This document shows positions 8,234-20,423 of a stretch of 60,286 nucleotides of DNA, in pieces (positions within the stretch are counted from its first letter, which is position 1; each line of letters starts with the position of its first letter). A program made the position numbers and the translations under genes. This stretch comes from Jimgerdemannia flammicorona (taxonomy: Eukaryota > Mucoromycota > Endogonomycetes > Endogonales > Endogonaceae). The notes below the pieces were generated by a model. It did not search any database. It saw only the letters and a list, made by a program, of their open reading frames with translations, and had not been told where the DNA came from. The stretch lies in assembly GCA_003990745.1 (NCBI GenBank), contig RBNI01000017.1:1-60286 (forward strand). Direction: 5' to 3'.

Positions 8234-9835
8234 TGTCATGTAGTGGTCACTGAGTCCTTCAAATATGCCAGATTCTCTTCAAGATATATCTCTTTGACTA
8301 ATTCAAGTTTGTTATAAGCAAGTTCTTATTGGAGTACCTTCCCAAGGTCTTATAGTCCTCAAACTTCTTATCTTTAAACTATCTTGTTATCTCTTAGATT
8401 GCTTGCAAGGAAGTATGTGTATTGCACTGAGAGAAACTAACTTTATTTCAAAGGAAATAAGAGGGGTATTTATACAAAATATAATTCAATGGTTGCTAAG
8501 ATTTAAAGCTAAATATAAATTTCAATAACTAAAACTACTAAGTTCCAGGGTTGGCACTGATGGTTGTACAGATTCAGGATGCTGGTATAATTCAGTGTTA
8601 CATCAGAATACTAGTGCTGGAACAATTTTGCATCACCTCAGAATGTCAGTGCTGGCATTTTCCAGTATTACATGGGAATACCAGTGCTGGAACAATTTCG
8701 CATCACCTCAGAATGCCAGTGCTGGCATTATCTAGTGTTACATGAGAATACCAGTACTGGCATTATTCAGTATAACAAAGAACTTAGAGCAGGAAGTTCA
8801 GGACCATGGGGGCTTCATCATCATCATCATCATCACTGAAGGAGATGAGATCTGTGAATTCATCATTTTTGTTTACTTCAATGTCATGTGGGATGACGTC
8901 ATCACCAATGACATTATCACATTTGGTGGCGGGGAAATCAGGAACAAGATCTGGAGCTCTCCAGTCTATGAGGTTCTCTTCTACAAAATAGGGGACAAAT
9001 GTGGGGTCTTGGGGAGATCTAACCCAGATGCTTGGGCCTTAGAATACTGAGATCAACCCTTGCAGGAATTGGTCTGGGTTGTCTTGGAGGATGGGGTGCC
9101 AGAAGTCTTCTACTTCATCACTATTGAGGGTGATAGTAGACTGGGCTTCTATAGCCACCCTGGCTTCTAGTGCATTGATATGGCAGGATGACAGGTCTCT
9201 GAAATCTGAGACTCTAACATACTCAAAGTTGGGGATTGACCATGGTGCATGCCTGAAGATCTGATAGATCTTCTTAGCTATCCTTGTTTCACATATATCC
9301 ATGAGAGTAGCATCTTGTAGCTCTTGAGTTCTGGCCTGTGGGAACTCCCGGCAGAGGAGGTTTCCTATTTCATACTCCTGCCACATTTAGAGGCATTTGG
9401 TAGCAATAGTGATCCTTGTTTCCATTTCACAGTGGTAGAGGATAAAGTGATAGGGGTCTGCAGTACCCTGGTTGACACTAGGAGTTCTTCTTGAGCAGGT
9501 CCTCATGGCTCTTCTGATGTCTTAGAACATCCTTTCTTCAACTGAGATACCTTGGTGATTCCTTGACCTTGAGGTTTAGTGGGCAGCAGGAATTTCGTTT
9601 GTGGTAAGTCTTTGAGCTATTTTGAGATTAGTAGTTCTTATTGGTTACTGCTACTGAAGTTCCTTGATCCTTCTTTTATATTCTTCAGAATGCTTGTACT
9701 GTGGTCACAATGACTCACAGTTGGTCATCATTGCTCATCCCATATGCTGTATGATCTTCTTGTGTTCCGATTTAGTGGCTTATAAGGAAAGGCTGTCTCC
9801 TGTGCTGATGTCATCATTCTGGGGTCACCATTATA
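8234..9835 (-). repeat. 5' LTR of gypsy copy 1
   Basis: This is the partner of 1807-3407, with the same internal order: reading frame, tandem repeat, TATA box at 8467-8474, then R/U5. It starts TATAATGG where the partner has TGTAACAG, so its terminal dinucleotide is damaged by G to A changes. It ends in ACATGACA next to the primer binding site. Confidence 0.92.
8784..9593 (-). pseudogene. LTR-internal reading frame (U3 ORF), copy in the 5' LTR
   Basis: This is the same frame as at 2356-3165. Its start codon is ATT (9591-9593) instead of ATG. It has stops where the partner has Gln (CAA to TAA near 9387 and near 9037) and ends at TAA 8784-8786. The Trp lost in the 3' LTR is present here (FRHAPWSIPNFEYV). 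Because the nonsense changes differ between the two LTRs, the ancestral frame can be seen to have been open throughout. Confidence 0.55.
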
Positions 9836-11539
9836 CTACATACTTATCTCAGATACTCAAGCTAGTAGAAATATATTATACTATTTGTAAAAAGAAATTT
9901 CTGACCATAATAACTACCCTCTAAAAATAATCCTACTTTCTACTAATATTAGAAAAAAAAACTTCAGTTGATATTTACTAGTTCATATTAACAGCTATTA
10001 AGTTTGTATTATTTAATATAGTTTGAGATCAGCTATTTAGTTTATATAGCTATGTCTTCAAGAAAACAAATCTGTTAGTATCTACTAGTTCATATCTATA
10101 GTTATTCTAGTTTATATCATAAAATTATAGTTTATATATTGTGCTTTTCTGTCTATATTCTTAGTAATTTAGTTTATGAAATATGCAGAAATTTGAGACT
10201 TATTTCAGGACAGGCAAGTATGGCTATCTGTATAAGAAAAATAATAAACAAATAGAGAATATATCTATAACTCAACAATTCTGATTTCCCAAATGACCTC
10301 CTTAATGCTATTGATAAAATCTAGATGTTTATTACTATATAGGCAAGATGGAAAGAAATACAAATTATAACCAATAAAGGATTATTTTGTATAAGCAAAA
10401 CAGAAATAATACTATTACTACCTCTGGCTAGTAATGAAGAGTTCTATAATGATAGAGAAGAAACAAAAAGCTGGTATTAGTACTAAACAAAATCCTGAGG
10501 ACTAAAAGTAATTGTGACTTCTAAAAATAGCCAAATAGACTAATAAAGTCAATAAAACACTTCAACAAATTGGTGTTATCCTTAGATGAGCTCAAGATGT
10601 AGTTTTTGAATAAAACTCAGAGCTAAAGAACTCAACCAGAACATATTCTGAATTGTATAAATATTTCACCAATATTACCTCCAAGGATACTATTGTGGAA
10701 AATCATATATTTAGTAAAAAATCATGATATGGTAAACAAATTTAGTACAATATGACTGAGAAAGGATGAGAAATAGTAATTATCCCTCTAATCAAAAAGT
10801 ACCACCTTAACTTACTAGATGAGAAGAAGACCAAAAGTAAAACAATATAATCAAAGAAGTATGTTGGATTTATGATATAATATCTCATCTAATACCAAAC
10901 CAGATCTGTCTTCTACAAGGAGTAAGTAAATGTGATTTAACTTGAATATAAAAGGATGAGATATATTTATTATGCAAAATATATCTGTAATGAATCTGTA
11001 AACCTTACTATAAATACTACTATACTATAAACAATATAAATAATGAATATTATAAGTACTATATACAAAACTATATAAATCTCAACTTATGTCTATAAAG
11101 ATTAGGTTTCAATAATAATTTATGGACTCTTATTTATATATAATTTACTATTGAATATATACTCCTAATATCACTATATACTCCTTAAATGAAACCTAGT
11201 TACAATAGTAAGTAATACTAAGTTAGTATGATTGTATTTTTGATACATATATATACTTAGCTGTTTAATGAGAACTAGGATATTATCTTCTAAATTATAG
11301 AATCTATAGTTCTTTTTTATCAGTTTCTTAGCTCATATTCTTCTAATCTTGATTCTGTTATATCCTCTCTTGAGTGTATATACTATGATATCTTTGCTGA
11401 AATATATCTTCTTATATTAGCAGATTCAGTAATCTGGGTATTTTCTATAAAAGAAATATCTTATAACTTAAAAGTACTGTTTTTAGTTATCAATCTTTTA
11501 CTATCTTGATAATTGGTAATCTTCCCTATCATAGATAGG
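9836..11539 (+). other. right half of the split Ty3 RNase H relic, then AT-rich DNA without recognisable genes
   Basis: The first 90 bp continue the RNase H broken at 1806 (YLSQILKLVEIYYTICKKKFLTIITT, compare Y-x-S-R-x-L ... E-x-N-Y ... K-E-x-L-A-I). From about 9930 to 11540 the DNA is AT-rich, CpG-poor and full of stops on both strands. It looks like further mutated repeat, but no protein motif or terminal repeat could be read. Confidence 0.45.
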
Positions 11540-14500
11540 GGAAAGAGAAGATAGAGACTAAGGATGATTGAAATTCTGGCTTGATTTGATACTAAGAAGG
11601 TTAAGGAAGAGGAAGCAATTATAGAGTATGATCTGGATATGGCTAGAGAGGAGAAAAGTGTGAAATTATAAAGGGAGTGAGACTACTATAAAATATTACC
11701 TTTTTATAAATAGTATAACAATATTTTCTCACTAAATATAAATAGTCTGAGGGGTTCTGTAAGATATAGGAATATTTTTACATAGCTGAATAAGCTGGAG
11801 GTAGATTTTTTTCTATTACCAAATGTGTACTATAATGAGAAATTAGATAGATAGATGTGGACAAGGGAATGGAATAGTATAGTATAATAAAGGAGTAAGG
11901 TGGGAATTCTAATATAGAGTAACAAAGGAGATCTGTATAAGGTTAGAGAATGGAGTGATTGTTTAATTTGGAGAATGTGATAAAGATAGAGATAAGATAT
12001 AGTAATTGTGAGCTCTTACTATTGTTTGATAGTTAGGAGTAACTGAGTAGAGTAGCTGGATAGACTTTATTAGTATAGCATAATTGCTGAAGTGGGTGTG
12101 AATATGCTAAGAGAGAACTTTAATATGGTATAGAATGTGCTTTTGAATAGGACAGATAGAGGGAGATATACTATAAACTATAGTGGTAGCCTGAATATTT
12201 CAGAGAAAGTAGAGTATCTAGGTTCATTAGTAGATATTAGTAGGACAGTATATAGTACCCAGAGGATAATATATATTGAGTGAATGAACTTGAGATAAGG
12301 ATAGATTGAATACTGACAGCCAACTGCTTGGAGATAGATATCCAAGAGATTTTAGAGATAGAGTAGTACCCCTGGCCTAATAATTAGAAACTATTGAAGC
12401 ATAGATAGTTTGGAAGAGGAGTAATGGACCTAGATATTGACATCTTAATTCCTCATTATTAAAGGAGAAAAAATGGTAGAATAAATGAGTAGTAGATATT
12501 AGATTGAAGACTGTTCTCTAAAAAAGTAAGAGGTCCCTAGTAGGGCTCTGCTGGATGTAGTTGAATTAAGTTGTCAAGCTATATTGGGTGAGGCTAATAG
12601 ATTTAAAGAAGCTCAATAGAGATAGAGAGTGAGATAGACCTCTTACAGAATGGAGGAATTATAGATATAATGGGTATAAATATTAGTATAGAAGGATATA
12701 GAGGATTGGAGACTAGAGTAGGCCCAGCTAGAAGTAGAGAAGTTGTAGAGAATGTTGAGAAATGAGGAAGAGGCTCCTATATAGGATATAAAAGCTTGGC
12801 TATAATAGCAGAGACTTGAGAAAAGTGAGAGGTCAACTAAGTATCTATTTAGGCTTCATTAAATGAGAAGAGTGATATAGTAGTAGAATGGAGTACTTGA
12901 TAAGAAGGGCAATCTAATGAATAGGATACAGAGAATATTGAGTTCACTAAGTAGTAGTTAGAGAGATCTGTAGAGTAAAAAAGAGAGTAGAGCTAATGAG
13001 AGGGCGATTGAGTATTACTTAGAGGATTAGTATTCTTTAAATATTGATAGTTTTGAATATTTAGCTTAACCAGTCAGAGTGGAGGAAATTCTGAGTATTT
13101 TATTAGTTTAATACAGATCATAGCTCTTGGTAAAAATAGTCTATCTAGAGACTTTTAGAAAAAGATAATAGAGTCTCAAGGATCTTAGAGGAGATAATAA
13201 TATTATATAATTTAATTCTTATATCTAGAGAGTGAATCAGAAATCAGGATCTTAGTTAGGTAGTACTGCTCTTTAAAGACAAGAGCAGAAGAGAGAATTA
13301 AAATAACTAGAGGCCAATTATGCTCCTAGATATAGACAGGGAGTTGATCATGAAGGTAATTATTACAATACTATAAAGAGTGACTCAATAGATATTGGAG
13401 ATTAAGCAGAGAGACTTTGTTAGTAGTAAGCTGATTAGAGATAAGACAGTCTGAGTTTATAGTATAATTGAAAAGATAAGAGCTAGCAGACTAAAGAGTC
13501 AGTTGGTTTTCCTAGATCAGAAGTAGACCTATGACTGAGTATAATAAGTCAGGCTGGAAAGATATTTGAGCAGATTGGTATCTCTTACTGATTCTAGATA
13601 TTAATGATCAGTCTTTTGGAGAGAACCAAGATTGTAATCTTATACAATAGATATTATAGGATCTCATTCTTATTAGAAAGAAGTATTCTCTAAAGAGATC
13701 TGCTATCTTTTATTTTATATATATATACTTTTATTGAAGTCTTTGTTACATAGAATTCAGTATAGAATATCAGAACTATTAGTCTTAAAAGTAGTCTGGA
13801 AGATCAGGGTCTTCATAGATAATATGATGGTTGGGTTTAGCTCTGTTGCTGATATTGATAAGCTGAAGAATGCTATTAACCAATATGAGGAGTACTCTGG
13901 AAGTAAGCTTAACAGATATATATAAGTGTGAGATAATAGTATTGAAGAGTAGTTTTATAGATAGAGATATTGTGGATACTATTGTCTCTACAAAAGAGAT
14001 GATGTAGTATCTGAATATTTTCTTATCATTATATAAGTCAGTTTTGTTCAAAATCAGATAGAAGAGAAAAGTAACAGAAGAGAGAGATATTATAGAGTTG
14101 GGAGGAGGGGTATTATATTCCTCATATAGAGTAGATACCAATTATCAATATCTACTAATTGCTAAAGTTATAGTATTTGCTATATTACTTGAACTGTTTA
14201 GTTTGGGTAAGAAAGAGATTATTAAAGATAGTTAAGAACTAAATTTGGACTGAAAGACAGAGTCAGATTTATTGAAAGATCTTAGCAGCTCTAGTAAATA
14301 GGAGAGATTTGAGTCTAGTAGACTTTTCAAAGAGGTTATATTGTCTTTAAGTCTAGTAGATAAAGCAAGCTATTAAGTTAAGAGACAATAAGTAGATCTC
14401 TCTAATATAGAAGATCTGAGAGATACATTTCTTCCTCAGGAGATCTACTGGAGATCTATTGGCTATAGTTGAACTGAGAGATAGTAGATACTTACAGTTT

Positions 14501-15428
14501 AGAGATTGCTAGTAGAGAGTGGTAGAGAGGGCTCACTATATTAAGCTATATTAGTGAAATAATAAGAAGAAGATATAATAGAGATCTGTGATATAGAGGT
14601 GAGACAGGTTTCTATTAGATTGTTTCTCAGTATTAAACTTTGATATAGATACTGATATTAAATATTAATGGGAGGTGAATCAGGATTTATATTCAGTAGA
14701 CTAGTAATTATATAGTAGATATTAGAGAGATATAAGATGAGGTTAGGATCTGATCCTAGAGTATAATAGCTTTCTCCAAAGTTCTGAGTAATATAGTAGT
14801 TATGCTTAAGAAACAATATTGTACTGAACTTTAGATTAGACTACTTGATAAAAGGTGTTATAATATTAAGTAGAAGAGAGATACTATACAGATACTAGAA
14901 TATTGGTTGAGAGAGTACAAGATACTCAGCAACTTTGGATGGTAGTTGCAGATCACTTGATATGAGATAGTGATATAGTAGAAATAGAGAGAGATGAAAT
15001 ATTTTGAGAGAGAGATTGGTGAAGTATATTGATAATGAGTGATATATAGTTAAGTGGATATTAGTGATGTAGATAGGTCTGGCTGAATATTGACAGTATG
15101 TATTTGAGGATAAGAGATAAATAGCTTTAGAGAAAAAGATAGTAAGGTAGAAAGAGTTATTAATAGATATTCTGTTAGACTGGTGGAGAGAGTGGAGCCC
15201 TCAAGAGAGTCACTATTGATAACTAATAAAAGAGATTTATATGAGAAGTGGTAGCCAGATTGAGGTGATTAATGATCTGGTTATTTTTAAAAAGAAAGGA
15301 GTGGAGGAGAGGGAGTATGTTGGGATAGAGTAGGGTGAAGTTAAGTTGGAGCTACCAGTGTGGTAGGAGGACTATATATTTGTTATAGATTAGTTAATAA
15401 AGAGATTAGTGCTCATGGAAAAAAAAAA
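11540..15428 (+). mobile_element. decayed non-LTR (LINE) element with A-rich tail, plus strand
   Basis: A degraded element of about 3.9 kb ending in a run of A at 15419-15428. Around 13790-13920 the translation MVGFSSVADIDKLKNAINQY matches the RT palm of the better preserved element at 52005-54664 (DIVVGLESVADVKALKETVD) over the region just after the catalytic F-A-D-D, so the two belong to one family. Stops are dense and CpG is almost absent. The 5' boundary at about 11540 is where the composition becomes purine-rich on the plus strand and is uncertain. Confidence 0.65.
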
Positions 15429-15759
15429 CAAATTTAAAATAAAATAAATATATTTTTATTTTAGATAAAAATTAAGATGGTATTTCATATATGATTCGAT
15501 AATAGAACTTAATATAGTTATATTTTATTTTATAATATATACAATTTTGATTATTGTTTTAAGTCAGTATATTTTATTAATACAGATCTTGCAAATGAGA
15601 TATAATTCTTCTTATAATATACTATAATTTATTTATTTATTATAATAATTTGCATAGAGATCATCGTTATATATATATACACTGGCTGCGGTTTTGGAGT
15701 TGGGTTAGGAAATCGTAAGTAGTGACGTCTCCCTTTCGCTCTCTCTCTCTCACCCCAAC

Positions 15760-16761
15760 ATGGCCCGCAATAGAAGTCGTCGCAACAGTAACCAATACCA
15801 CCAACGCCTGTGGCACTCTCATTCCCCCTCTCAGCCCGAATCCCAGTCTCACTCTCAACTTCCCTCTCAATCGAAGTCTCAATCTCAACCTCGCTCCCAA
15901 CGCCAGTCCCTCTCTCAACACCGCTCCCAACGCCAGTCCCACTCTCTATCCAACTCACAACCTCAGTTCCACTCCCAGTCACGCGCCAACAATCGCCGCC
16001 GTAAGAATAACCGCCTTCGGAATACCCCCCCTCCGAATACCCGCCCTCGGAATACAATCCATCGGAAAACCCTCCCTCGCCATACCGGCCTTCCGAATAC
16101 CCGCCAATCAAATACCCAGTCTCGCGACAAACAAGTTGCCTCAGCTCCGCTAGTTATTGAAACGTCGCCGGAAGACTGGGAGTGGGCAGTGGAGACACTA
16201 CGTTCCGCCTCCGAAAGATTGGCGGAATTAACAAAATCGGAAGATAATAATAAGGTAAACGTACAGTTTTGTTGTTTATACAGATATATCTTAATGCAAT
16301 TTGATAGGGATGCATGTCTAAGTTGTGGACTTCGACCATATCACCAGTTGAAGGGGGAGAAAGACAAGATGGAGGAGAAGAACGAGACAGAGAAGGACGA
16401 GTTAGAGGAAGAGGAGGAGGAGGAGGAGGAGGAGAGTGAGGAGTACGAATTGGAGGAAGCAGATGAGGAGGAGGTGGACGAAATGGAGAGCGAGGAAGAG
16501 GGCGAGGAGGATGAGGAGGAAGTGGACGAATTGGAGGAGGAGGAGGATAAAGTAGAGGAGGATGAGTTGGAAGAGGATGAAGAGAAAAATGGTGATGAGC
16601 CTGTATGCAAAGTAGGTAGAATTTCCCATAGTTCTATCACACGTGCTCAACATCTTCTCCAAATCTCACCTCAATCTATCTATAATCATCAGCAGCCAAG
16701 TTGTGATCGAGAAGGTGGTCAATCCTCCATAACACAATTTGTGGTTGGCGTCGGGTACTAA
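15760..16761 (+). CDS. hypothetical low-complexity protein (Ser/Arg/Gln-rich N-terminus, Glu-rich C-terminus)
   Basis: An open frame of 333 codons. Residues about 1-75 are built from Ser-Gln, Arg-Ser-Gln and His repeats; 75-125 are basic with Asn/Arg/Pro-Arg-Asn repeats. Residues 130-160 form a short helical block (SPEDWEWAVETLRSASERLA), and 200-285 are almost all Glu/Asp. The N-terminal repeats are DNA repeats as well (CTCTCAA and CGGAATACCC units), which creates a Gly/Tyr/Ser-repeat frame on the other strand, taken to be a shadow. GTAAAC at 16255 followed by several AG sites could mark an intron, so the middle residues may not be coding. No family is recognised, and spurious ORF status cannot be excluded. 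Confidence 0.45.
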   Translation: MARNRSRRNSNQYHQRLWHSHSPSQPESQSHSQLPSQSKSQSQPRSQRQSLSQHRSQRQSHSLSNSQPQFHSQSRANNRRRKNNRLRNTPPPNTRPRNTIHRKTLPRHTGLPNTRQSNTQSRDKQVASAPLVIETSPEDWEWAVETLRSASERLAELTKSEDNNKVNVQFCCLYRYILMQFDRDACLSCGLRPYHQLKGEKDKMEEKNETEKDELEEEEEEEEEESEEYELEEADEEEVDEMESEEEGEEDEEEVDELEEEEDKVEEDELEEDEEKNGDEPVCKVGRISHSSITRAQHLLQISPQSIYNHQQPSCDREGGQSSITQFVVGVGY

Positions 16762-18640
16762 TACAATGGATCTATGACCACAATATGCATCGCTACCTGT
16801 AGGTCATTCCCATGAACTTCCCCATTTCAGCTCTTTTGATGTTAAATACGATACGTTCTATGAGTCCCATTTATGCCACCACGTCATGTCGACATTGCTT
16901 TCTGTATAATGCATAAATATATTTTATCTGCTGACCTGTTATCCACACCGCATAACTCCATAAAGCCAGTAAGTTAGTTTACGTAGTGATATTCATTGAA
17001 TATAAACACGTAACTAAAGGACAGTGAGTGGCACGAATGCAACGTGCGAAAGCTGTAATACGCGTTTGGTACCTTCTTCCTTCCCAAACAATTTACTATT
17101 TGGAGAACCTACTTGAGAAGCTGCTCAGACAGAATGTCCACGGATTACATTTAATTTATTGGATACAATTACTCATTATGAACCCCAAGTCGATCGGTCC
17201 ATCTGCACCTGTCCCGCCTGTGAATGTTATTATTCTTTTCCGCGTAATCAAGTTACAATTAGACAAAAGTGCATTTGTTTATAAAAAAAAAAAGGAGGGG
17301 AGGAGGGGGGTTATCTTTTTCAACTCGACATTTGCTCGCAATAGCCAATTCGTGGGGATACCATAATAAGGGCTATCGTGGTGGTGGTCATTTGACTTTT
17401 GATATTTTCAACACGATTTTGCCTCACCAATCCTATTCCATTTATTCGGTATTTGGCAATTAGGATGCTGGTCCGAGGTACTGAAATGTTAAATCTCCAA
17501 GACGAAAGTAATTGAATTAAATGTGTACACATGGGACAAAGCAACAGTAGTATATACCTAGAGTTAATGAAGATGTGGCTCTCATCCAAATTTTGTTGAA
17601 CACAAGCAACAACAATGACCCATCAGACCACTCCTATTATACAGTCGTCATTATCTTCAAGAGAATCGTCAAAATAAACGAACGATATCAATCTCCTCCT
17701 CTTCCACCATGTCCTCTTCATCATTAAAACCAAATCCGCTCCCCTCCACCTCTGCAGCCTCCATTACTAGGGTCCAAGTTCATCGCAATGTCATGAGCGG
17801 TAGCCATAGTATTGGGTAGCACGATCCCGTTTCGGGAGGAGAGACGTTGGCGTGGACGTGAGGACTGGCGGATGTGCGGAGGTTGTGTTAAGCTCCGATA
17901 CAAGCCCGGGCCTCGTGGTTGTTGCGGTCATGTGAGTTTTGGGCCAATTATCGTTGGTGCCCTGCAGTGCCGCGCGACCTGATTAATATCGACCCCCCGG
18001 ATATTGGAGAAGTAGCCCATGTATATACGCCCGTGGAGGTGGCCAGGTCTTTAAAGAGCGTATGTGCGCCCTAGTCTTAGCGGGCGAGCGGGGTAAGCCT
18101 TCTTGAGGAATGGGAAGATAATTGGAGAAGTCAGGTTGTGGTTTCACCATCTTTCGCCTGCCCTGGCCTTCCTCGCTGGTTCCGTCGGTCCACTCATCAC
18201 CCTCCTCTCTCCGCAGAAGGACTGACCATTGGCGTGGAACATGATGTGCTGCCGCTCAAGTGGGATTGGCCTGCCACTTACAGGCGTTAGTGGTTTGAGC
18301 AGGGATATCCTGTGGTTGGGTGAATTGAGTAAAAATGAAGAGGATAAGGAATATCGAAAATACACGTCGACACACCCCAAACATAATTCTTCGCGTTTCA
18401 AAATCACATCGCTCCCAATTCTAGTCTTGCGCATCACCTCTGTCATCTCATTCAGATTCCCAGCCCCAAGGTAAAGTCAGGAAAAAGCAATCCTGGTACT
18501 TGTACGGGCCCTGTCTCTACGTCATGAACACTGATGGATTGTTGATCACCAGTTTATGTTGTAATTGGAATATATGCCCGATTGCCGTTTCTACGAACCA
18601 TTTCACCGCGTGATCCATTCACATCTTGCCTTCTTCCTTC
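16762..18640. other. no recognisable gene
   Basis: Sequence of ordinary composition with only short frames on both strands. A run of 12 A followed by a G-rich patch lies near 17282-17310. No family, RNA gene or long repeat is recognised; probably decayed single-copy DNA. Confidence 0.4.
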
Positions 18641-18649
18641 AATCGAGCT

Positions 18650-19140
18650 TATAGGGCCTACACAGCTCGATTTCGAATGGGGTCGGAAGATGCGCCGCAT
18701 TATCATAATAAAAATCCAGTGGCATCCTTGTAGCGACGAGTAGTTGATTGCCAGGGATGAACGCTAATTTTCTGGCTGTAACTAATGGATCATCGGAATT
18801 GATGAAATCTAGGGTTATTTGAGGAGAGACCTGGTGGGCGGTTGGGATATTTTTCTCGATCGCAGCGAAATCGATGTGCTAGTTGGCTTCGTCTGAGGTT
18901 GCAATGACGTTATCGTTAAGTGGCCTAGTTGTTGACGTCGATGGCCTTGTTAGCATCGTTGGTGTCGTTCGCGGTCTGGTTACTCGATGGCTTTGTTGAT
19001 CGCCTCGCTGGCCTTGTTGGTGGTCTGGTAAGCGGCGGTCTCGATAACCTCGTTGCTGGTGTACTTGATCTTGTTATTTGTGTTGTCAATAAGCTTAACT
19101 GTTTCGTCCTCATTTCCTCTTCACCACTGTAAATTTAAAT
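18650..19140 (-). pseudogene. partial duplicate of the repetitive gene at 20424-21718
   Basis: About 490 bp match the block at about 20620-21600 in the same order and orientation: an AAHLPTPFEIELC-type segment (18660-18740), the linker with AAATCTAGGGTT, a few repeat units, then the KQLxxLTTQITRSSTPAT segment (about 19040-19110). Here the repeat region has only about three short units against roughly ten in the other copy. Stops and frameshifts are present. Confidence 0.6.
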
Positions 19141-19179
19141 TGTGTTTTATGGTTGACATCTGTGTAGGCACGTCATGCG

Positions 19180-20420
19180 CTAGTCGTCTAGGAAGTCGTG
19201 TAAGAAAGCCAAGATGAGCTCAAACGTCCTGACCCATGGGCGGTAATCGAGGCCTTCTAAGTCCTCGGTGGCCGCCAGGACGGTGTCACCAAGAAGGTTA
19301 TCGTTGTGCACGTTGCCGCCCATCTCACCCGCTGCGAAAAGGCCGGGGATAGGCTTTCCAGAGATGGAATCGACTCAGACTCGGGGGTGATATCGGCTCC
19401 ACCCTGTGAAGTGGAAGGTGGTTAGGAATAGTAATGTGGCAGTCCAGAAAGAAAATTTGAAATAAAAAAAAAAAGTACCATTGTTTAATGCAACAACGGG
19501 GTTCATAGAAATTGTCCGTTATCTAGATGGAGACATTTTGGAAGACGTCTTGCCCCAGGGATCCTTCTTTATCCCGTCCGATATCATTGTATTCCTTCAA
19601 CATCTTTTCGAGCTTCTTAGGGTTATTTCCTATTCTCGAATCTCATCAGCCCCTACCAGTACAAGCTTGTAGTGGCACTCATTCTCGCGGAGCTTTTTCT
19701 TATTCCTCTCGTCTATCACATTGTAGTGGTGACCGAATTCGTCGCAGTACTGGCAACCGTCCCCACCTACGCCGTAGAGCGCCTCTGCGGCAAGAAACTT
19801 CATCTTTGCGCCTGGCTCCTGGGTGAACTTGCACCGCCTCGAGGTCGATTATATTGGCCCCGATCGCCGCGGACATTTTGATGCCGTCGCCTGTGCAGTG
19901 CGCACCACTGGTGGTGAGAGGGGGGGGGGGTTAGTGCGCGGGACAAGCTCCAAAATAAAAACAACTAAAAATAGGTGATGCTAAACGAGAGAGTGTATAC
20001 GTACTGGTTCCTCGGCCCAGGCCTATGTTTCTTTACAACGACTGTTGGGTGAAATCTGTGGCATACTCACAAGTAGCCTTCACAATAGGTCGGGCATCCT
20101 TGAAAACCTGATATGGCTTCCCCGTGACGAACCACTCAAAGTCCACGACATCCTTGCTCGTGTCGATCATGACACCATCAGGGTGCTTCTCAGTCATCTC
20201 CAACGCTTCCATATTCGCGCGTCATTGCCATGCCGGGGAAACTTCTTCTCATGGTGGGTGCATGGGACACAGGCGATAGGTCAAGGCTGAATTTATCCTG
20301 AAGTCACTCGAACTCGACATCAGAAGGCGATTGTTACTTCAGGACCTTTAATGTCTCCAAGCGAAGCAGGTCGCGGGCGGACCAGGTGGGTGGAGTGGAA
20401 GATCTCGAGGAGTCGGCAAT
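19180..20420 (-). pseudogene. fumarate reductase-like flavoprotein (Osm1/FRD type), broken
   Basis: Read downward from 20420 the pieces follow the FAD-dependent fumarate reductase order: LQDKFSLDLSPVSHAPTMRR; AIMEALEMTEKHPD; ARPIVKATCEYATDFTQQSL; GAHCTGDGIKMSAAIGA with IIDLEAVQVHP; KMKFLAAEALYGVGG; NPKKLEKMLKEYNDIGRDK; GGADITPES; and SGKPIPGLFAAGEMGGNVH. Two candidate GT-AG introns fit the gaps: 20004 to 19908 (donor GTACGTAT) and about 19478 to 19413 (ending TTCACAG). The frame is broken by a shift after VQVHP, a TAG after DEIRE, a shift before NPKKL and a TGA before VDSIS. The expected N-terminal FAD-binding GxGxxG region is not found. The motif series is specific, so the family call is good. 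Confidence 0.8.
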
Positions 20421-20423
20421 GAC

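Larger units (their letters stand above)
1807..9835 (-). mobile_element. Ty3/gypsy retrotransposon, copy 1 of the long-LTR, dUTPase-bearing family
   Basis: This 8,029-bp element has near-identical LTRs of 1,601 and 1,602 bp (1807-3407, 8234-9835), both flanked by CTAC (1803-1806 and 9836-9839), a 4-bp target duplication. On the minus strand the order is 5' LTR, primer binding site, Gag, protease, dUTPase, RNase H, integrase, polypurine tract, 3' LTR. Protease before RT before integrase is the Ty3/gypsy order. Comparison with the copy at 37159-46086 shows that Gag and Pol were one continuous frame; most stops here are CAG/CAA to TAG/TAA or TGG to TAG/TGA. About 860 bp covering the RT core are missing, with the junction at 5392-5397, so this copy cannot be autonomous. 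Confidence 0.93.

Noticed and set aside
15629..16111. Minus-strand Gly/Tyr/Ser-repeat ORF (GGYSEGGYSEGGY pattern)
   Set aside because: It is the complement of the CGGAATACCC and CTCTCAA-type repeats of the plus-strand frame at 15760-16761. The low-complexity DNA opens several frames at once, and nothing favours this one.
20004..20070. Intron donor GTGAGTATG at 20070 in the fumarate reductase relic
   Set aside because: Reading through it gives CEYATDFTQQSL, which fits the family; the donor GTACGTAT at 20004 explains the gap better.
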